This document shows positions 1 to 8,710 of a stretch of 64,000 nt of DNA, one piece after another; the stretch's first letter is position 1; each line of letters opens with the position of its first letter. The notes below the pieces were generated by a model. It did no database searches, had not been told where the DNA came from, and saw only the letters and a program-made list of their open reading frames with translations. The DNA is from an uncultured Bacilli bacterium (GTDB lineage: Bacteria > Bacillota_I > Bacilli_A > RF39 > UBA660), in contig CAJUPN010000001.1 in assembly GCA_910588195.1 (NCBI GenBank), forward strand, positions 248,001 through 312,000, given 5' to 3'. Made by a program: the position numbers and the translations under genes.

Positions 1-369
1 GGTCTTTATTCTGATTTAACTGGTGCCAAAAATTCTATTAAGGCATCAATGGTAGAAAATAGTATAAATGTTTCTAATGTTAAAGAGTTAAAAGCTAATG
101 ATGTTGAGTTTTTAGTTTTTGAGACTACTACTAAATTAGTGAATAGAATGATTGCCTTTGCTTCTGCTCCACAAGATCAAGTATATTATTTAGAAATTGT
201 TAATACTAATAATAACTATGATTATGATGTTTTAGATGTAGCTGCTGATATATTAAAAAATGCTACTTATGAAGAAGTTAGTACAAATATGGAAAAGATA
301 GATATAGAAGATATTTCTGAAGTGTCGATAAAAGCAGCTTTAGAATATAAAAATCTTGTTAAGAGATAA
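1..369 (+). CDS. C-terminal part of unknown protein (5' end outside window)
   Basis: The reading frame is open from base 1 to the TAA at 367-369, so only the last 122 residues of a gene that starts before the window are present. An internal ATG at 49 lacks a ribosome binding site and is not a credible start. The fragment is acidic, with a predicted mixed alpha/beta pattern and no cysteines or membrane segment. I do not recognise the family. It is followed within 10 bases by the tyrS promoter, so it ends its own transcription unit without an obvious terminator. Confidence 0.6.
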   Translation, partial: GLYSDLTGAKNSIKASMVENSINVSNVKELKANDVEFLVFETTTKLVNRMIAFASAPQDQVYYLEIVNTNNNYDYDVLDVAADILKNATYEEVSTNMEKIDIEDISEVSIKAALEYKNLVKR

Positions 370-375
370 AATAGT

Positions 376-405
376 TTGACAAGTTAGATAATTTGTTAGT
401 ATAAT
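376..405 (+). promoter_or_regulatory. Promoter of tyrS T-box leader
   Basis: TTGACA at 376-381 and TATAAT at 400-405 are both perfect consensus hexamers separated by 18 bases. Transcription would start near 412, giving a leader of about 155 nt before tyrS. Confidence 0.85.
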
Positions 406-411
406 TATTTT

Positions 412-549
412 GTTGATGGAGATTAGGATTTACGACCCTAGGAGTCAAATCGTTATGTCGCGTTAAGATATTATAAGGTGATTTAAAGTCATGAATTAAG
501 GTGGTACCACGGGTTTCTCGTCCTTAAGTTTCATGACTTTTTATTTTTA
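412..549 (+). promoter_or_regulatory. T-box riboswitch (tyrosine), short leader
   Basis: The conserved T-box sequence AAGGTGGTACCACGG lies at 498-512. It is followed by the Rho-independent terminator in which 485-494 (AAAGTCATGA) pairs with 531-540, then a U-rich run. T-box leaders sense uncharged tRNA; here the downstream gene makes it tRNA-Tyr. Only about 86 nt separate the predicted start from the T-box, much less than in the serS and thrS leaders of this window, so Stem I must be very short. Tyr codons TAC (in GATTTACGAC) and TAT are present but I cannot assign the specifier with certainty. Confidence 0.85.
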
Positions 550-567
550 TAGAAAAGAGGAGAATAG

Positions 568-1743
568 ATGATGAATTGTTTTGAAGATTTGGAATGGAGA
601 GGCTTAATAAAAGATATCTCTAGTCCAGAATTAAGAAAAAAATTAAATGAAGAGAAGCTAACTTTTTATATAGGAACAGATCCTACAGCGGATTCTATGC
701 ATATTGGTCACTTTTCGTCGTTTTTGATTGCTAGTAGGTTAGCTAAATATGGACACAAACCAATTTTATTAATTGGGGGAGCTACTGGTTTAATTGGAGA
801 CCCTAAACCTAGCAAGGAACGTCAAATGATTACGAGAGAAGATGTTTTAAAAAATGTAGCTGGTTTAACTAAACAAGCAAAAGAAATATTTGGTTTTGAA
901 GTTGTTAATAATTATGATTGGACGAAAGATTTAACAACACTTGATTTTTTGAGAGATTATGGAAAATATATTAATGTAAATTATATGTTAGATAAAGATA
1001 TCATAAGCAGAAGATTGGAAACAGGTATTACTTTTTGTGAATTTGCTTATACAATTCTTCAAGGTATGGATTTTGTTGTTTTAAATAAAACTAAAGGAGT
1101 AACTTTACAAGTTGCTGGATCAGATCAATGGGGGAATATTACAACAGGTATTGAACTTGCTCGTAAACGTGATAATGTGGAGTTATTTGGTATGACTATG
1201 CCACTTGTACTTGATGCAAATGGTGTTAAGTTTGGTAAGACTGAAGGTAATGCTTTATGGCTTGATAAGAATAAAACTTCTTCTTATGATTTATATCAAT
1301 ATTTAATAAATTCTAGTGATGAATGTGTAATTGATTATTTGAAAAAGTTAACATTCTTATCTAAAGAAGAAATCTTAAAAATAGAAAAAGAACATATGGA
1401 GAAGCCTGAACTTAGAATGGCTCAAAAACGTCTTGCACATGAAGTTATTTCATTTCTTCATGGAGAAGAAGAAGCTACTAAAGCTCGAGAAACTAGTGAA
1501 GCCATATTCTCTGGTAAAGTTAGTGAGGATATGCCAGCTGTTAAAGTTACATCAAAAACAATTTTAGATATTTTAGTTGAATCTGAATTAGCTCCATCTA
1601 AATCAGAAGCTAGAAGATTAGTGGAGCAAGGTGGTGTAAGTATTGATAATGAAAAGATAACTGATGTTAATTTTGTTGTAGAAAAAACAGAATTTGTTTT
1701 ACAGAAGGGTAAAAAGAAAATTGTTAAAATTGTTATTGAATAA
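568..1743 (+). CDS. tyrS: Tyrosyl-tRNA synthetase
   Basis: Class I aminoacyl-tRNA synthetase that charges tRNA-Tyr with tyrosine in the cytosol. The HIGH signature is at residues 45-48 and the KMSKS loop appears as KFGKT at about 221-225. A C-terminal S4-type RNA-binding region covers about 335-391. The tyrosine-binding segment QVAGSDQWGNI is intact. Length (391) is close to the usual 400-420. RBS AGAGGAG precedes the ATG; a second ATG follows immediately, so the start is uncertain by one codon. It is monocistronic between a T-box leader and a terminator, so expression should follow tRNA-Tyr charging. Confidence 0.97.
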   Translation: MMNCFEDLEWRGLIKDISSPELRKKLNEEKLTFYIGTDPTADSMHIGHFSSFLIASRLAKYGHKPILLIGGATGLIGDPKPSKERQMITREDVLKNVAGLTKQAKEIFGFEVVNNYDWTKDLTTLDFLRDYGKYINVNYMLDKDIISRRLETGITFCEFAYTILQGMDFVVLNKTKGVTLQVAGSDQWGNITTGIELARKRDNVELFGMTMPLVLDANGVKFGKTEGNALWLDKNKTSSYDLYQYLINSSDECVIDYLKKLTFLSKEEILKIEKEHMEKPELRMAQKRLAHEVISFLHGEEEATKARETSEAIFSGKVSEDMPAVKVTSKTILDILVESELAPSKSEARRLVEQGGVSIDNEKITDVNFVVEKTEFVLQKGKKKIVKIVIE

Positions 1744-1780
1744 AGAAGTTGTGGTTGAGTTTCACAACTTTTCTTCTTTT
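1744..1780 (+). terminator. Rho-independent terminator after tyrS
   Basis: AGTTGTG and CACAACT form a stem around a GTTGAGTTT loop, followed by TTTTCTTCTTTT. Confidence 0.8.
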
Positions 1781-1844
1781 ATAAAAGGGTAAGTTTATTG
1801 CAATTTAGTTACCAATAAACTATAATTGATATGAGGTGGCCTTT

Positions 1845-2594
1845 ATGTTAAATATAAAAAACTTAAAAGTAGCTATAGATGATAAAGTAATATTAGAAAA
1901 CTTCTCTTTAGATATAAATGATGGTGATGTTGTTGCTTTAATGGGACCAAATGGTATAGGAAAGAGTACTATTTGTAAAGTTATTATGGGAGATCCAACT
2001 TATAAAGTACTTAGTGGAAGTATTATTTATAATGGAGAAGATTTACTTAAAATGGATACAACTACGAGAAGTAGAAAAGGTCTTTATTTAGTTAATCAAA
2101 ATCCAATTGAAATAGAAGGTGTGACTAATGCTGATATGCTTCGTACAGCATTAGAATGTCGTACAGGAAATCATACAAATTTTTTTGAATTTAATAAGAA
2201 AGTTACAGAGATTTGTAAAAAATTAAATATACCTGCTTCTTTTATTCATAGAGGTGTAAATGTTGGTATGAGTGGTGGAGAAAAAAAGAAAAATGAATTA
2301 CTTCATCTTTACGTACTAGAGCCAAAGTTTATTATCCTTGATGAACTTGATAGTGGGTTAGATGTAGATTCTTTAAAAGAACTTGCTCTTTCTTTAGTTA
2401 ATTATTTAGATGATTCAATTTCGATTCTTATTATTACACATCATATTTCAATTTTAGAATATATTAAGCCAGATTATGTACACATTTTAAAGGCTGGAAG
2501 TATTGTTGCTTCGGGAGATTATAGTTTAGCTTTAGATGTAGAAAAATCAGGTTTTAGTGCTTATGTTGTAGGGGAAAAAGAAAATCATGAATAA
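1845..2594 (+). CDS. sufC: SufC, Fe-S cluster assembly ATPase
   Basis: ABC-type ATPase that powers the SUF iron-sulfur scaffold in the cytosol. Walker A GPNGIGKST is at residues 34-42, the ABC signature MSGGE at about 142-146, and Walker B FIILDE followed by LDSGLD at 162-173. SufC proteins share this signature spacing and the DELDSGLD element. I choose ATG 1845 because GAGGTGG at 1833-1839 is correctly spaced; an in-frame GTG at 1836 overlaps that RBS. The gene overlaps the next one by 8 bases and begins the sufC-D-S-U cluster, which fits the Bacillota order. Confidence 0.95.
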   Translation: MLNIKNLKVAIDDKVILENFSLDINDGDVVALMGPNGIGKSTICKVIMGDPTYKVLSGSIIYNGEDLLKMDTTTRSRKGLYLVNQNPIEIEGVTNADMLRTALECRTGNHTNFFEFNKKVTEICKKLNIPASFIHRGVNVGMSGGEKKKNELLHLYVLEPKFIILDELDSGLDVDSLKELALSLVNYLDDSISILIITHHISILEYIKPDYVHILKAGSIVASGDYSLALDVEKSGFSAYVVGEKENHE

Positions 2595-3219
2595 AATATT
2601 AAGGGATGGGGATAAATTATTTTTAAACAGTGATATAGATTCTCTTGAAATTATCAATGGAGAAGTCATAATTTATATAAATGATTTAGATGATTTTAAA
2701 ATAAATATTAATTTATTAGATAATAGTAAGGTTTTAATATATGATTATAGTACTAAGAATGTTAATAAGGAAATATATATTTCTCAGGAGAATAGTACTT
2801 ATTTAAGATATGTTCACACATTTAGAGTTGATGGTAAATATAATTTAAAGTATCTAGTTAATTTGAATGGAGATAATAATACTAATGATATATTTATAAG
2901 TGGTGTTAGTAATGGAGATGTTGTTTTAGACATTGATGGAAAAGTTGAAAGTAAGAGTAGTGACAATGTTTTAAATGAAAATATTAAGGTATTAACTAAT
3001 AAGGGAAAATGTTTTGTAGCACCAAAGTTACATATAAGTGCTTTAAATGTTTTAGCAAATCATAATACAGCTATTTCTAATGTAAGAGAATCTGAATTGT
3101 TTTATTTAGCTAGTAAAGGTATTGATAAAAAGTTTGCACTTGCATTAATTGAAGATGGTTATGTTTATGGTTATTTAAAAAAATATTCAAGTGAATTTTA
3201 TGATTTAATAAAAGAATAG
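2587..3219 (+). CDS. Short SufB/SufD-family scaffold protein
   Basis: Scaffold partner of SufC in Fe-S cluster assembly. The C-terminal half carries the SufBD core signature: a short beta strand, then NHNTAISNVRESELFYLASK at 158-177, in which His159 matches the His conserved in SufB and SufD. At 210 residues it is about half the usual 420-470, and the N-terminal helical region of the family is missing. It starts inside sufC (8-base overlap), so translation is likely coupled. No second SufB/D gene follows sufU, where sufB normally lies. It may therefore act as the sole scaffold, or a sufB may lie elsewhere. Confidence 0.85.
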   Translation: MNKILRDGDKLFLNSDIDSLEIINGEVIIYINDLDDFKININLLDNSKVLIYDYSTKNVNKEIYISQENSTYLRYVHTFRVDGKYNLKYLVNLNGDNNTNDIFISGVSNGDVVLDIDGKVESKSSDNVLNENIKVLTNKGKCFVAPKLHISALNVLANHNTAISNVRESELFYLASKGIDKKFALALIEDGYVYGYLKKYSSEFYDLIKE

Positions 3220-3230
3220 GAGGTGTTTTT

Positions 3231-4424
3231 ATGAATAGAGAAGATTTTCCAATGTTAAAAAATAATATAATTTATTTTGATAATGGGGCGACTACATTTA
3301 AGCCAGTATCTTTAATTGATACAACTGATTATTATTATAAAGAAATATGTGCTAATGCCCATCGAGGAGATTATGAAATATCTTATAAGGTAGATACTTT
3401 GTATGAAGAAACAAGGAAAAAAGTTGCTAATTTTATTAACGCCAAAAGAGAGGAAATAGTTTTTACATCAGGGGCAACAGAATCTTTAAATATGATTGCT
3501 AATGGTTTTTTTGCTCATATTTTGGAACCTGGTGATGAAATACTTTTAACTTTATCTGAACATGCTAGTAATGTATTACCGTGGTTTAGATTATCCAAAA
3601 TGACAGGTGCGATTATAAAATATATTGATCTTGATAGTAATTTACATGTAACAATGAATAACGTTATTAGTGCAATTACACCTAGAACTAAAGTTATTAG
3701 TTTAGCAGCTATTACGAATGTTGTTGGTGATGAAAGACCAATAAAAGAAATTTGTAAGTATGCTCACGAACATAATATTTTTGTTTGTGTTGATGGTGCA
3801 CAAAGTGTACCTCATGAGAAAACAGATGTTGTAGATATGGATTGTGATTTCTTAGTTTTTTCGGCACATAAGATGTGTGGTCCAACTGGAGTTGGAATAC
3901 TTTATGGAAAAAGAGAATTATTAGAAGAGGTGGAACCTACTAATTTAGGTGGGGGTATGAATGAATCTTTTGATAGTGTTGATCAAGTTTATTTAAAAGA
4001 ATTACCTACAAGATTGGAAGCAGGAACACCTAATATAGCAGGTATTATTGCCTTTGGAGCAGCAATAGATTATTTATCTAAAATTGGTATGGATAATATT
4101 AAATTGTATGAAATAAAGTTAAAGAAATATTTAATAAATAAATTAAAGAAAATCCCACATGTTAATGTTATTAATGAAGAATGTGACAGTGGAATTGTTG
4201 CTTTTAATGTTGATGGAGTATTTCCCCAAGATGTAGCCTACTATTTAAATAAATATAATATCTGTGTTAGAGCTGGTAATCATTGTGCTAAAATACTAAA
4301 AAACGCAATAGGTGTAAAAAATACTGTAAGAGTTAGTTTTTACTTTTATAATACGGAAGCTGAAATTGATAAATTAGTAGAATTACTTGAAGATAAAAAT
4401 AGAATTATAAGTGAGATGATTTAA
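3231..4424 (+). CDS. sufS: Cysteine desulfurase SufS
   Basis: PLP enzyme that removes sulfur from cysteine and passes it to SufU for Fe-S assembly. The Schiff-base lysine is Lys214 in FSAHKMCGPTG; the catalytic persulfide cysteine is Cys352 in RAGNHCAKIL, in the short-loop arrangement of group II desulfurases. Length 397 is typical. An AGGAGGTG RBS lies 7 bases upstream, and the stop codon overlaps the sufU start by one base (TAATG). The cluster placement makes SufS, not NifS or IscS, the right name. Confidence 0.96.
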   Translation: MNREDFPMLKNNIIYFDNGATTFKPVSLIDTTDYYYKEICANAHRGDYEISYKVDTLYEETRKKVANFINAKREEIVFTSGATESLNMIANGFFAHILEPGDEILLTLSEHASNVLPWFRLSKMTGAIIKYIDLDSNLHVTMNNVISAITPRTKVISLAAITNVVGDERPIKEICKYAHEHNIFVCVDGAQSVPHEKTDVVDMDCDFLVFSAHKMCGPTGVGILYGKRELLEEVEPTNLGGGMNESFDSVDQVYLKELPTRLEAGTPNIAGIIAFGAAIDYLSKIGMDNIKLYEIKLKKYLINKLKKIPHVNVINEECDSGIVAFNVDGVFPQDVAYYLNKYNICVRAGNHCAKILKNAIGVKNTVRVSFYFYNTEAEIDKLVELLEDKNRIISEMI

Positions 4425-4855
4425 TGGATAGTAATATGAAAAGAGAAATAATTTTAGATAATTATTCTCATCCTTTTAATAGAGGAACTGGGGGGGACGA
4501 ATACATCAAAGTTAACTCCAATAATGAATCATGTATTGATAATATCGATTTATATATTAAATTTAATGATGGAATTATAGAAGATATACAATTTGATGGG
4601 GAAGCATGTGCGATATCAACAGCTTCAACTTCTATTATGATAAAAAATATGGTGGGTAAGAATGTTGATGAAGTTTTAAGTTATATTAAAAATTTTGAAG
4701 CAATGCTAAATGAAGAAAAATATGAAGATACAGAATTTAATGAAGCTGTAGTTTTTGATGAAACATACAAACAAGGAAATCGAAAAACTTGTGTAACTTT
4801 ACCATATAATGGAATAAAAAGAGCAATTGAGGAATATAATAATAGCACTCTTTAA
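4424..4855 (+). CDS. sufU: SufU, sulfur-transfer/scaffold zinc protein
   Basis: SufU accepts the persulfide from SufS. The three zinc/sulfur-relay cysteines are visible: Cys37 followed by Asp39, Cys62 in GEACAIS, and Cys123 in RKTCVTLPY. Length 143 fits the family. It is translationally coupled to sufS by a TAATG overlap. It is the last gene of the cluster; a convergent terminator follows and no sufB is present. Confidence 0.93.
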   Translation: MDSNMKREIILDNYSHPFNRGTGGDEYIKVNSNNESCIDNIDLYIKFNDGIIEDIQFDGEACAISTASTSIMIKNMVGKNVDEVLSYIKNFEAMLNEEKYEDTEFNEAVVFDETYKQGNRKTCVTLPYNGIKRAIEEYNNSTL

Positions 4856-4865
4856 TAAAGAATAA

Positions 4866-4896
4866 AAAAAGGGAATTGTTAATCAATTCTCTTTTA
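4866..4896. terminator. Bidirectional terminator between sufU and methyltransferase
   Basis: GGGAATTG and CAATTCTC pair around TTAAT, flanked by A-run on the left and TTTT on the right, so it can stop both convergent units. The last codons of the minus-strand gene lie inside the hairpin. Confidence 0.75.
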
Positions 4897-5656
4897 CTAT
4901 GTCTAAAAGATGAGTGCATAAACCTAGAATATCATTTCTTTCACAAATGGATAAGTGATATTTTAAAAATAATTCAAATTCTTCATCACTTAATTTATTG
5001 ATATATTCTCTAAAATAATTTGCTACAGTATCTGGAGAAACAATTTTTATTCTTTTTAGATTAGCTTTATTATTTAAATTATTTATATCTTCGAGGCGAG
5101 AGTAAGAGTAAAGATCTGTCTCAGTACTTTTTATATGGAAACTTTCATCTAATCTATCAAGGGAGTTTAATATTTCTTTTTCTTTAAAACCATGTCTAAT
5201 AACAGCATATTCATTCATAATATATTGAATTAAAATAGTGCCACCCTTTTTTAAAACTCTTTTTGCTTCTAGTAAACATTTTAATTTTTCTTCTTCACTG
5301 ATTAAATGATAAAGAGGACCAAATAACAAAACAACATCATATGAATTATCTGGAATCATATTTAAATTAAGGGCATTTCCTTCTATTACTTTTACTTTTG
5401 TTGAGTTTTTTTCAATAATTCTCAAGTTATGTTTTACAAGTTCAATAGCTGTAACTTTATATCCTTCGTCAGCTAAAGGAATAGAGTATGCACCAGATCC
5501 TGCACCAATATCTAAAATATTAGGGCATTCATAATTAGCTAATACTTCATGAATGTATTTCATACAAGTAAGGAATTCAATTTTCCCGTGGCGAGTTTTT
5601 AATCTTTTATCTTCATTAAATTTATTATAATATTTTTTTAAGTTTTCTTCATTCAT
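4883..5656 (-). CDS. Class I SAM-dependent methyltransferase
   Basis: The SAM-binding motif I ILDIGAGSGAYSI and the downstream acidic residue in TAIELV are clear, followed by motif IV-like DVVLLFGPLYHL. These define a Rossmann-fold methyltransferase (methyltransf_11/25 type). Substrate is unknown; the family covers small molecules, lipids and proteins. Start chosen at the ATG whose 5' end is 5656, with TTGGTGA as RBS; a TTG four codons upstream is less likely. It is 5-17 bases downstream of another minus-strand gene and is probably co-transcribed with it. Confidence 0.85.
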   Translation of the reverse strand: MNEENLKKYYNKFNEDKRLKTRHGKIEFLTCMKYIHEVLANYECPNILDIGAGSGAYSIPLADEGYKVTAIELVKHNLRIIEKNSTKVKVIEGNALNLNMIPDNSYDVVLLFGPLYHLISEEEKLKCLLEAKRVLKKGGTILIQYIMNEYAVIRHGFKEKEILNSLDRLDESFHIKSTETDLYSYSRLEDINNLNNKANLKRIKIVSPDTVANYFREYINKLSDEEFELFLKYHLSICERNDILGLCTHLLDIVKEN

Positions 5657-5673
5657 TAAAATCACCAAAATTA

Positions 5674-6603
5674 TTATACCATGGTAATGTGGTTAGTATT
5701 TCTTTTTTCTATTTCGTTAGTATTTATTAGTAATCTTAAATTGCATTGTCTTAAAGGACCATTTTGTTCTAAAGGATTCATTAGAATAGGGTTAAAAAAT
5801 TTAATGCTTTTGTTTATAATGAGTGAAGTGGTAGCATTTTCAAAAATTGTATCTTTAAAAATATCTTGTTTTAATAATTCGTCAAATAGATATTCTAAAA
5901 CAGTTAATACTCTTCTATCTTCAGTAATATTAATTAATGCTGTTGAAAGCATTACTGGGGTACATTCTCTTTTAGCTTTAATATATTCATCTTTAAATTT
6001 TTGTAGAAGACCATTTAGAATAAAAGGAGCATGTTCTAAAAAATACTCTCTAATTAAATTATATTCCTCTGGGGTCATAGTAGAGGTTTGAAGGAGATAG
6101 TTTTTTAAATCATCTTTTAGGGAAGTGTCAATATTAGGATTATTTAATAACTTAAATATATTAAAATAAAATCTAATATGTTGTACATTCATATTTTCTC
6201 TTTCTGGATTATAGTTTAAGAAAAGATACTTTTCAGGTTTTTCTTTAAAATTTGATCTTGAGGAAGGTAAAAATATTCCATCTTGAAAAATGGAGTCTTT
6301 AAATACCCCTTGGCTTAAATCTTCATTAAACATACTTATTAAACTAGTTTGTTCTCCATAATCAGAATCCATTATTAGAGTAGCATTTACATAGATATTA
6401 GCTTTTCTTTGATCTATTATTCTTCTGATTGTGGGGAATACCTTTGAAGATAATTCTTCTAGGATGTAACTATTGGTATTTTGATAATAAGTTCTTAATG
6501 CCTCTAAATTTTTTACTTCTAGTCTTCGAGAAGTTTGTTTATTCGCTTCAACAAAGCTTTCAAGTTTTATTAATTTTTCTCGTATTTCTTCAAGAGTATC
6601 CAT
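5674..6603 (-). CDS. Conserved-looking protein of unknown function
   Basis: A 309-residue soluble, largely helical protein with no signal peptide or membrane segment and no catalytic motif that I recognise. The first 60 residues are charged and amphipathic, compatible with a coiled coil. It is transcribed from a consensus promoter (-35 TTGACA, -10 TATAAT on the minus strand, 6626-6653) and reads into the methyltransferase gene, so the two may work together. The name of the family is unknown to me. Confidence 0.7.
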   Translation of the reverse strand: MDTLEEIREKLIKLESFVEANKQTSRRLEVKNLEALRTYYQNTNSYILEELSSKVFPTIRRIIDQRKANIYVNATLIMDSDYGEQTSLISMFNEDLSQGVFKDSIFQDGIFLPSSRSNFKEKPEKYLFLNYNPERENMNVQHIRFYFNIFKLLNNPNIDTSLKDDLKNYLLQTSTMTPEEYNLIREYFLEHAPFILNGLLQKFKDEYIKAKRECTPVMLSTALINITEDRRVLTVLEYLFDELLKQDIFKDTIFENATTSLIINKSIKFFNPILMNPLEQNGPLRQCNLRLLINTNEIEKRNTNHITMV

Positions 6604-6625
6604 AAGTGCCTCTTTTCCAAAAAAT

Positions 6626-6675
6626 ATTATAACAAGATATATTGTATTGTCAAATTAAAAAGAGTGTTATATAAT
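6626..6675. promoter_or_regulatory. Divergent promoters sharing one -35 element
   Basis: Minus strand: TTGACA at 6653-6648 and TATAAT at 6631-6626, spacer 16. Plus strand: TTGTCA at 6647-6652 and TATAAT at 6670-6675, spacer 17. Because TTGTCAA reads TTGACAA on the other strand, both promoters use the same seven bases as -35, so only one polymerase can bind at a time. Confidence 0.75.
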
Positions 6676-6697
6676 TTTTTTAGAAGAGGTGATTATA

Positions 6698-7048
6698 GTG
6701 TTTTGCGAAAGTTGTGGAGCAAAAATAGGAAAAGATGATAAGGCTTGTAAGTCTTGTGGAAAGGAAATCGTAAATGATTGTAATTTAATAGTAAGTCGTC
6801 CAGGGAAACTTATGGGATGTGCAGTTAAATTACATATTACTGTAGATGATACGGAATTTGATTTAGCAGCTGGTGGAGAACAAATGGTTAAGTTAAAAGA
6901 AGGAGTACATACAGTTAAATATAATATTTGGTGTAGAAGAGAACATAGTGTTGATGTAACTATTGAAAAAGGAAAAGTATGTAAAGTTATTTTTAAATAT
7001 GATGCTTTATGGGGCGGATTTAAAGTTGATAAGAAGTCAGTTTTATAA
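6698..7048 (+). CDS. Zinc-ribbon domain protein
   Basis: The N-terminus has two CxxCG knuckles (CESCGAKIG at 3-11 and CKSCGKEI at about 17-24), the standard zinc-ribbon of many small Bacillota proteins. The remaining 85 residues look like a beta-rich domain with further scattered cysteines. The GTG at 6698 is preferred over GTG 6689 because AAGAGGTG lies directly upstream with proper spacing. Length 116. Function is unknown. The gene is monocistronic, between a divergent promoter and the serS leader. Confidence 0.75.
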   Translation: MFCESCGAKIGKDDKACKSCGKEIVNDCNLIVSRPGKLMGCAVKLHITVDDTEFDLAAGGEQMVKLKEGVHTVKYNIWCRREHSVDVTIEKGKVCKVIFKYDALWGGFKVDKKSVL

Positions 7049-7056
7049 TTAGCTAA

Positions 7057-7290
7057 TTGACAAAGTATAGTAATTATTGTAAAATGAGTTTGTAAAGCGA
7101 ACATGTAGGATAAGTAATAAATTGTAATCTTATAAGAGAGGTCATGTTTGGTGGGAATGACTAAGACTAGTTTATGAAATCTACCTACTAGTGTTGTTAA
7201 TAGCAACCGGATTTTTTAGTCCGTTATCATTAATCAAGTTAATTAAAGGGATGGCACCGTGCATTAGCACTCCTTGTGTTGTCTCTTTTT
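7057..7290 (+). promoter_or_regulatory. Promoter and T-box riboswitch of serS
   Basis: TTGACA 7057-7062 and TAAAAT 7080-7085 are separated by 17 bases, giving a start near 7092. The T-box AGGGATGGCACCGTG is at 7247-7261. The terminator pairs AAGGGATGGCAC (from about 7245) with GTGTTGTCTCTT and ends in a long U run. The leader contains the GTTTGGTG element also found in the thrS leader, and TCT (Ser) near 7184 is a candidate specifier. It should sense uncharged tRNA-Ser. Confidence 0.88.
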
Positions 7291-7315
7291 TTATTTTTTA
7301 GGAAAGGTGATGAAA

Positions 7316-8599
7316 ATGATAGATATTAATTTGATAAGAGAAAATAAAGAAAAGGTAATTGAGAATATTAAGCGTAAATTTCAAGATGAAAAAATACCTT
7401 TAGTTGAAGAAATTTATAATCTTGATAAAGAATATCGTGAAGTAAAGCTTAATATGGATACTAAAAGAGCAGAGAAGAACAAATTAAGTGGTGAGATTGG
7501 TGCTTTAATGCGTGATAAGAAAATAGATGAAGCAAATGTTATTAAAGAAAAAGTATCTAAGATGGGGGATGAAATAGATGCTTTAACTAAAAAGGAAGAA
7601 GAATTAAGTGCTGTTATTAAAGAGAAGATGATGAAAATTCCTAATATTGTTGCTGATTCTGTACCAGTTGGTAAGGATGATTCAGAAAATGTTGAGATTA
7701 AGCGTTTTGGAGAAGCATTAATACCTTCTTATGAAATACCTTATCATGCTGATATACTTGCTAAATTTAATGCTTTAGATAAGGATGCTAGTGGTAGAAC
7801 AAGTGGTAATGGTTTTTATTATTTAATGGGTGATGCTGCAAGACTTTCAAGCGCCATGATTTCTTATGCTAGAGATTTTATGATTGAAAAAGGTTTTACT
7901 TATTGTATTCCTCCTTTTATGATTAGAAGTGATGTTGTAACAGGTGTTATGTCATTTGCAGAAATGGATGCAATGATGTATAAAATTGAGGGAGAAGATT
8001 TATATTTAATTGGTACAAGTGAGCACTCAATGATTGGAAAATTTAAAGATCAAATATTAAAACGTGAAGAACTTCCAATAACAATGACATCATATTCTCC
8101 ATGTTTTAGAAAAGAAGTTGGTGCTCATGGAATTGAGGAGAGAGGTATTTACCGTGTTCATCAATTTGAAAAACAAGAGATGATTGTTTTATGTGAACCA
8201 GAAGACAGTGAAGAATGGTATGAGCGTATGTGGCAGTATACTGTTGAATTATTTAGAAGCTTAGATATTCCTGTAAGACAGTTGGAATGTTGCACAGGGG
8301 ATTTAGCTGATTTAAAATATAAATCATGTGATATTGAAGCTTGGAGTCCTAGACAACAAAAATTCTTTGAAGTTGGATCTTGTTCTAATTTAACAGATTC
8401 TCAAGCAAGAAGATTAGGTATACGTGTTAAAAGTGATAAAGGGAATTATTACTTGCACACTTTAAACAATACTGTTTTAGCTTCAACTCGTGCTTTAATT
8501 GCACTTCTAGAGAATAATTATAATGAAGATGGTTCAGTAAATATTCCAGAAGCTTTAAGACCTTATATGGGTGGAAAAGAAAAAATTGAAGTTAAATAA
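7316..8599 (+). CDS. serS: Seryl-tRNA synthetase
   Basis: Class II synthetase that charges tRNA-Ser and Sec-type tRNA. The N-terminal MIDINLIRENKE opens the helical tRNA-binding arm (about 30-100). Motif 2 is in FRKEVGAHGIEERGIYRVHQF and motif 3 in LNNTVLASTRALIALLENN. Length 427 is normal. ATG 7316 matches the canonical N-terminus and is 6 bases from AAGGTG; earlier in-frame starts would place the start inside the T-box terminator. Confidence 0.97.
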   Translation: MIDINLIRENKEKVIENIKRKFQDEKIPLVEEIYNLDKEYREVKLNMDTKRAEKNKLSGEIGALMRDKKIDEANVIKEKVSKMGDEIDALTKKEEELSAVIKEKMMKIPNIVADSVPVGKDDSENVEIKRFGEALIPSYEIPYHADILAKFNALDKDASGRTSGNGFYYLMGDAARLSSAMISYARDFMIEKGFTYCIPPFMIRSDVVTGVMSFAEMDAMMYKIEGEDLYLIGTSEHSMIGKFKDQILKREELPITMTSYSPCFRKEVGAHGIEERGIYRVHQFEKQEMIVLCEPEDSEEWYERMWQYTVELFRSLDIPVRQLECCTGDLADLKYKSCDIEAWSPRQQKFFEVGSCSNLTDSQARRLGIRVKSDKGNYYLHTLNNTVLASTRALIALLENNYNEDGSVNIPEALRPYMGGKEKIEVK

Positions 8600-8609
8600 T
8601 TATATTTTT

Positions 8610-8633
8610 TAAGAGTCATAATGACTCTTTTTT
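8610..8633 (+). terminator. Terminator after serS
   Basis: AAGAGTCATAATGACTCTTTTTT forms a 7-bp stem (AGAGTCA/TGACTCT) followed by a T run. Confidence 0.85.
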
Positions 8634-8710
8634 CTATTTTTAGTTTGTAAAGTTTGTTATAATATTAATTGTAAATTTTATTATCAAAGATAAAAGATGG
8701 GAGAAAGTTT

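Noticed and set aside
5681..6091. Plus-strand open frame opposite the 5674-6603 gene and similar opposite-strand frames in ftsK, histidine kinase and surface genes
   Set aside because: No RBS, biased composition, and mirror reading of well-supported genes.
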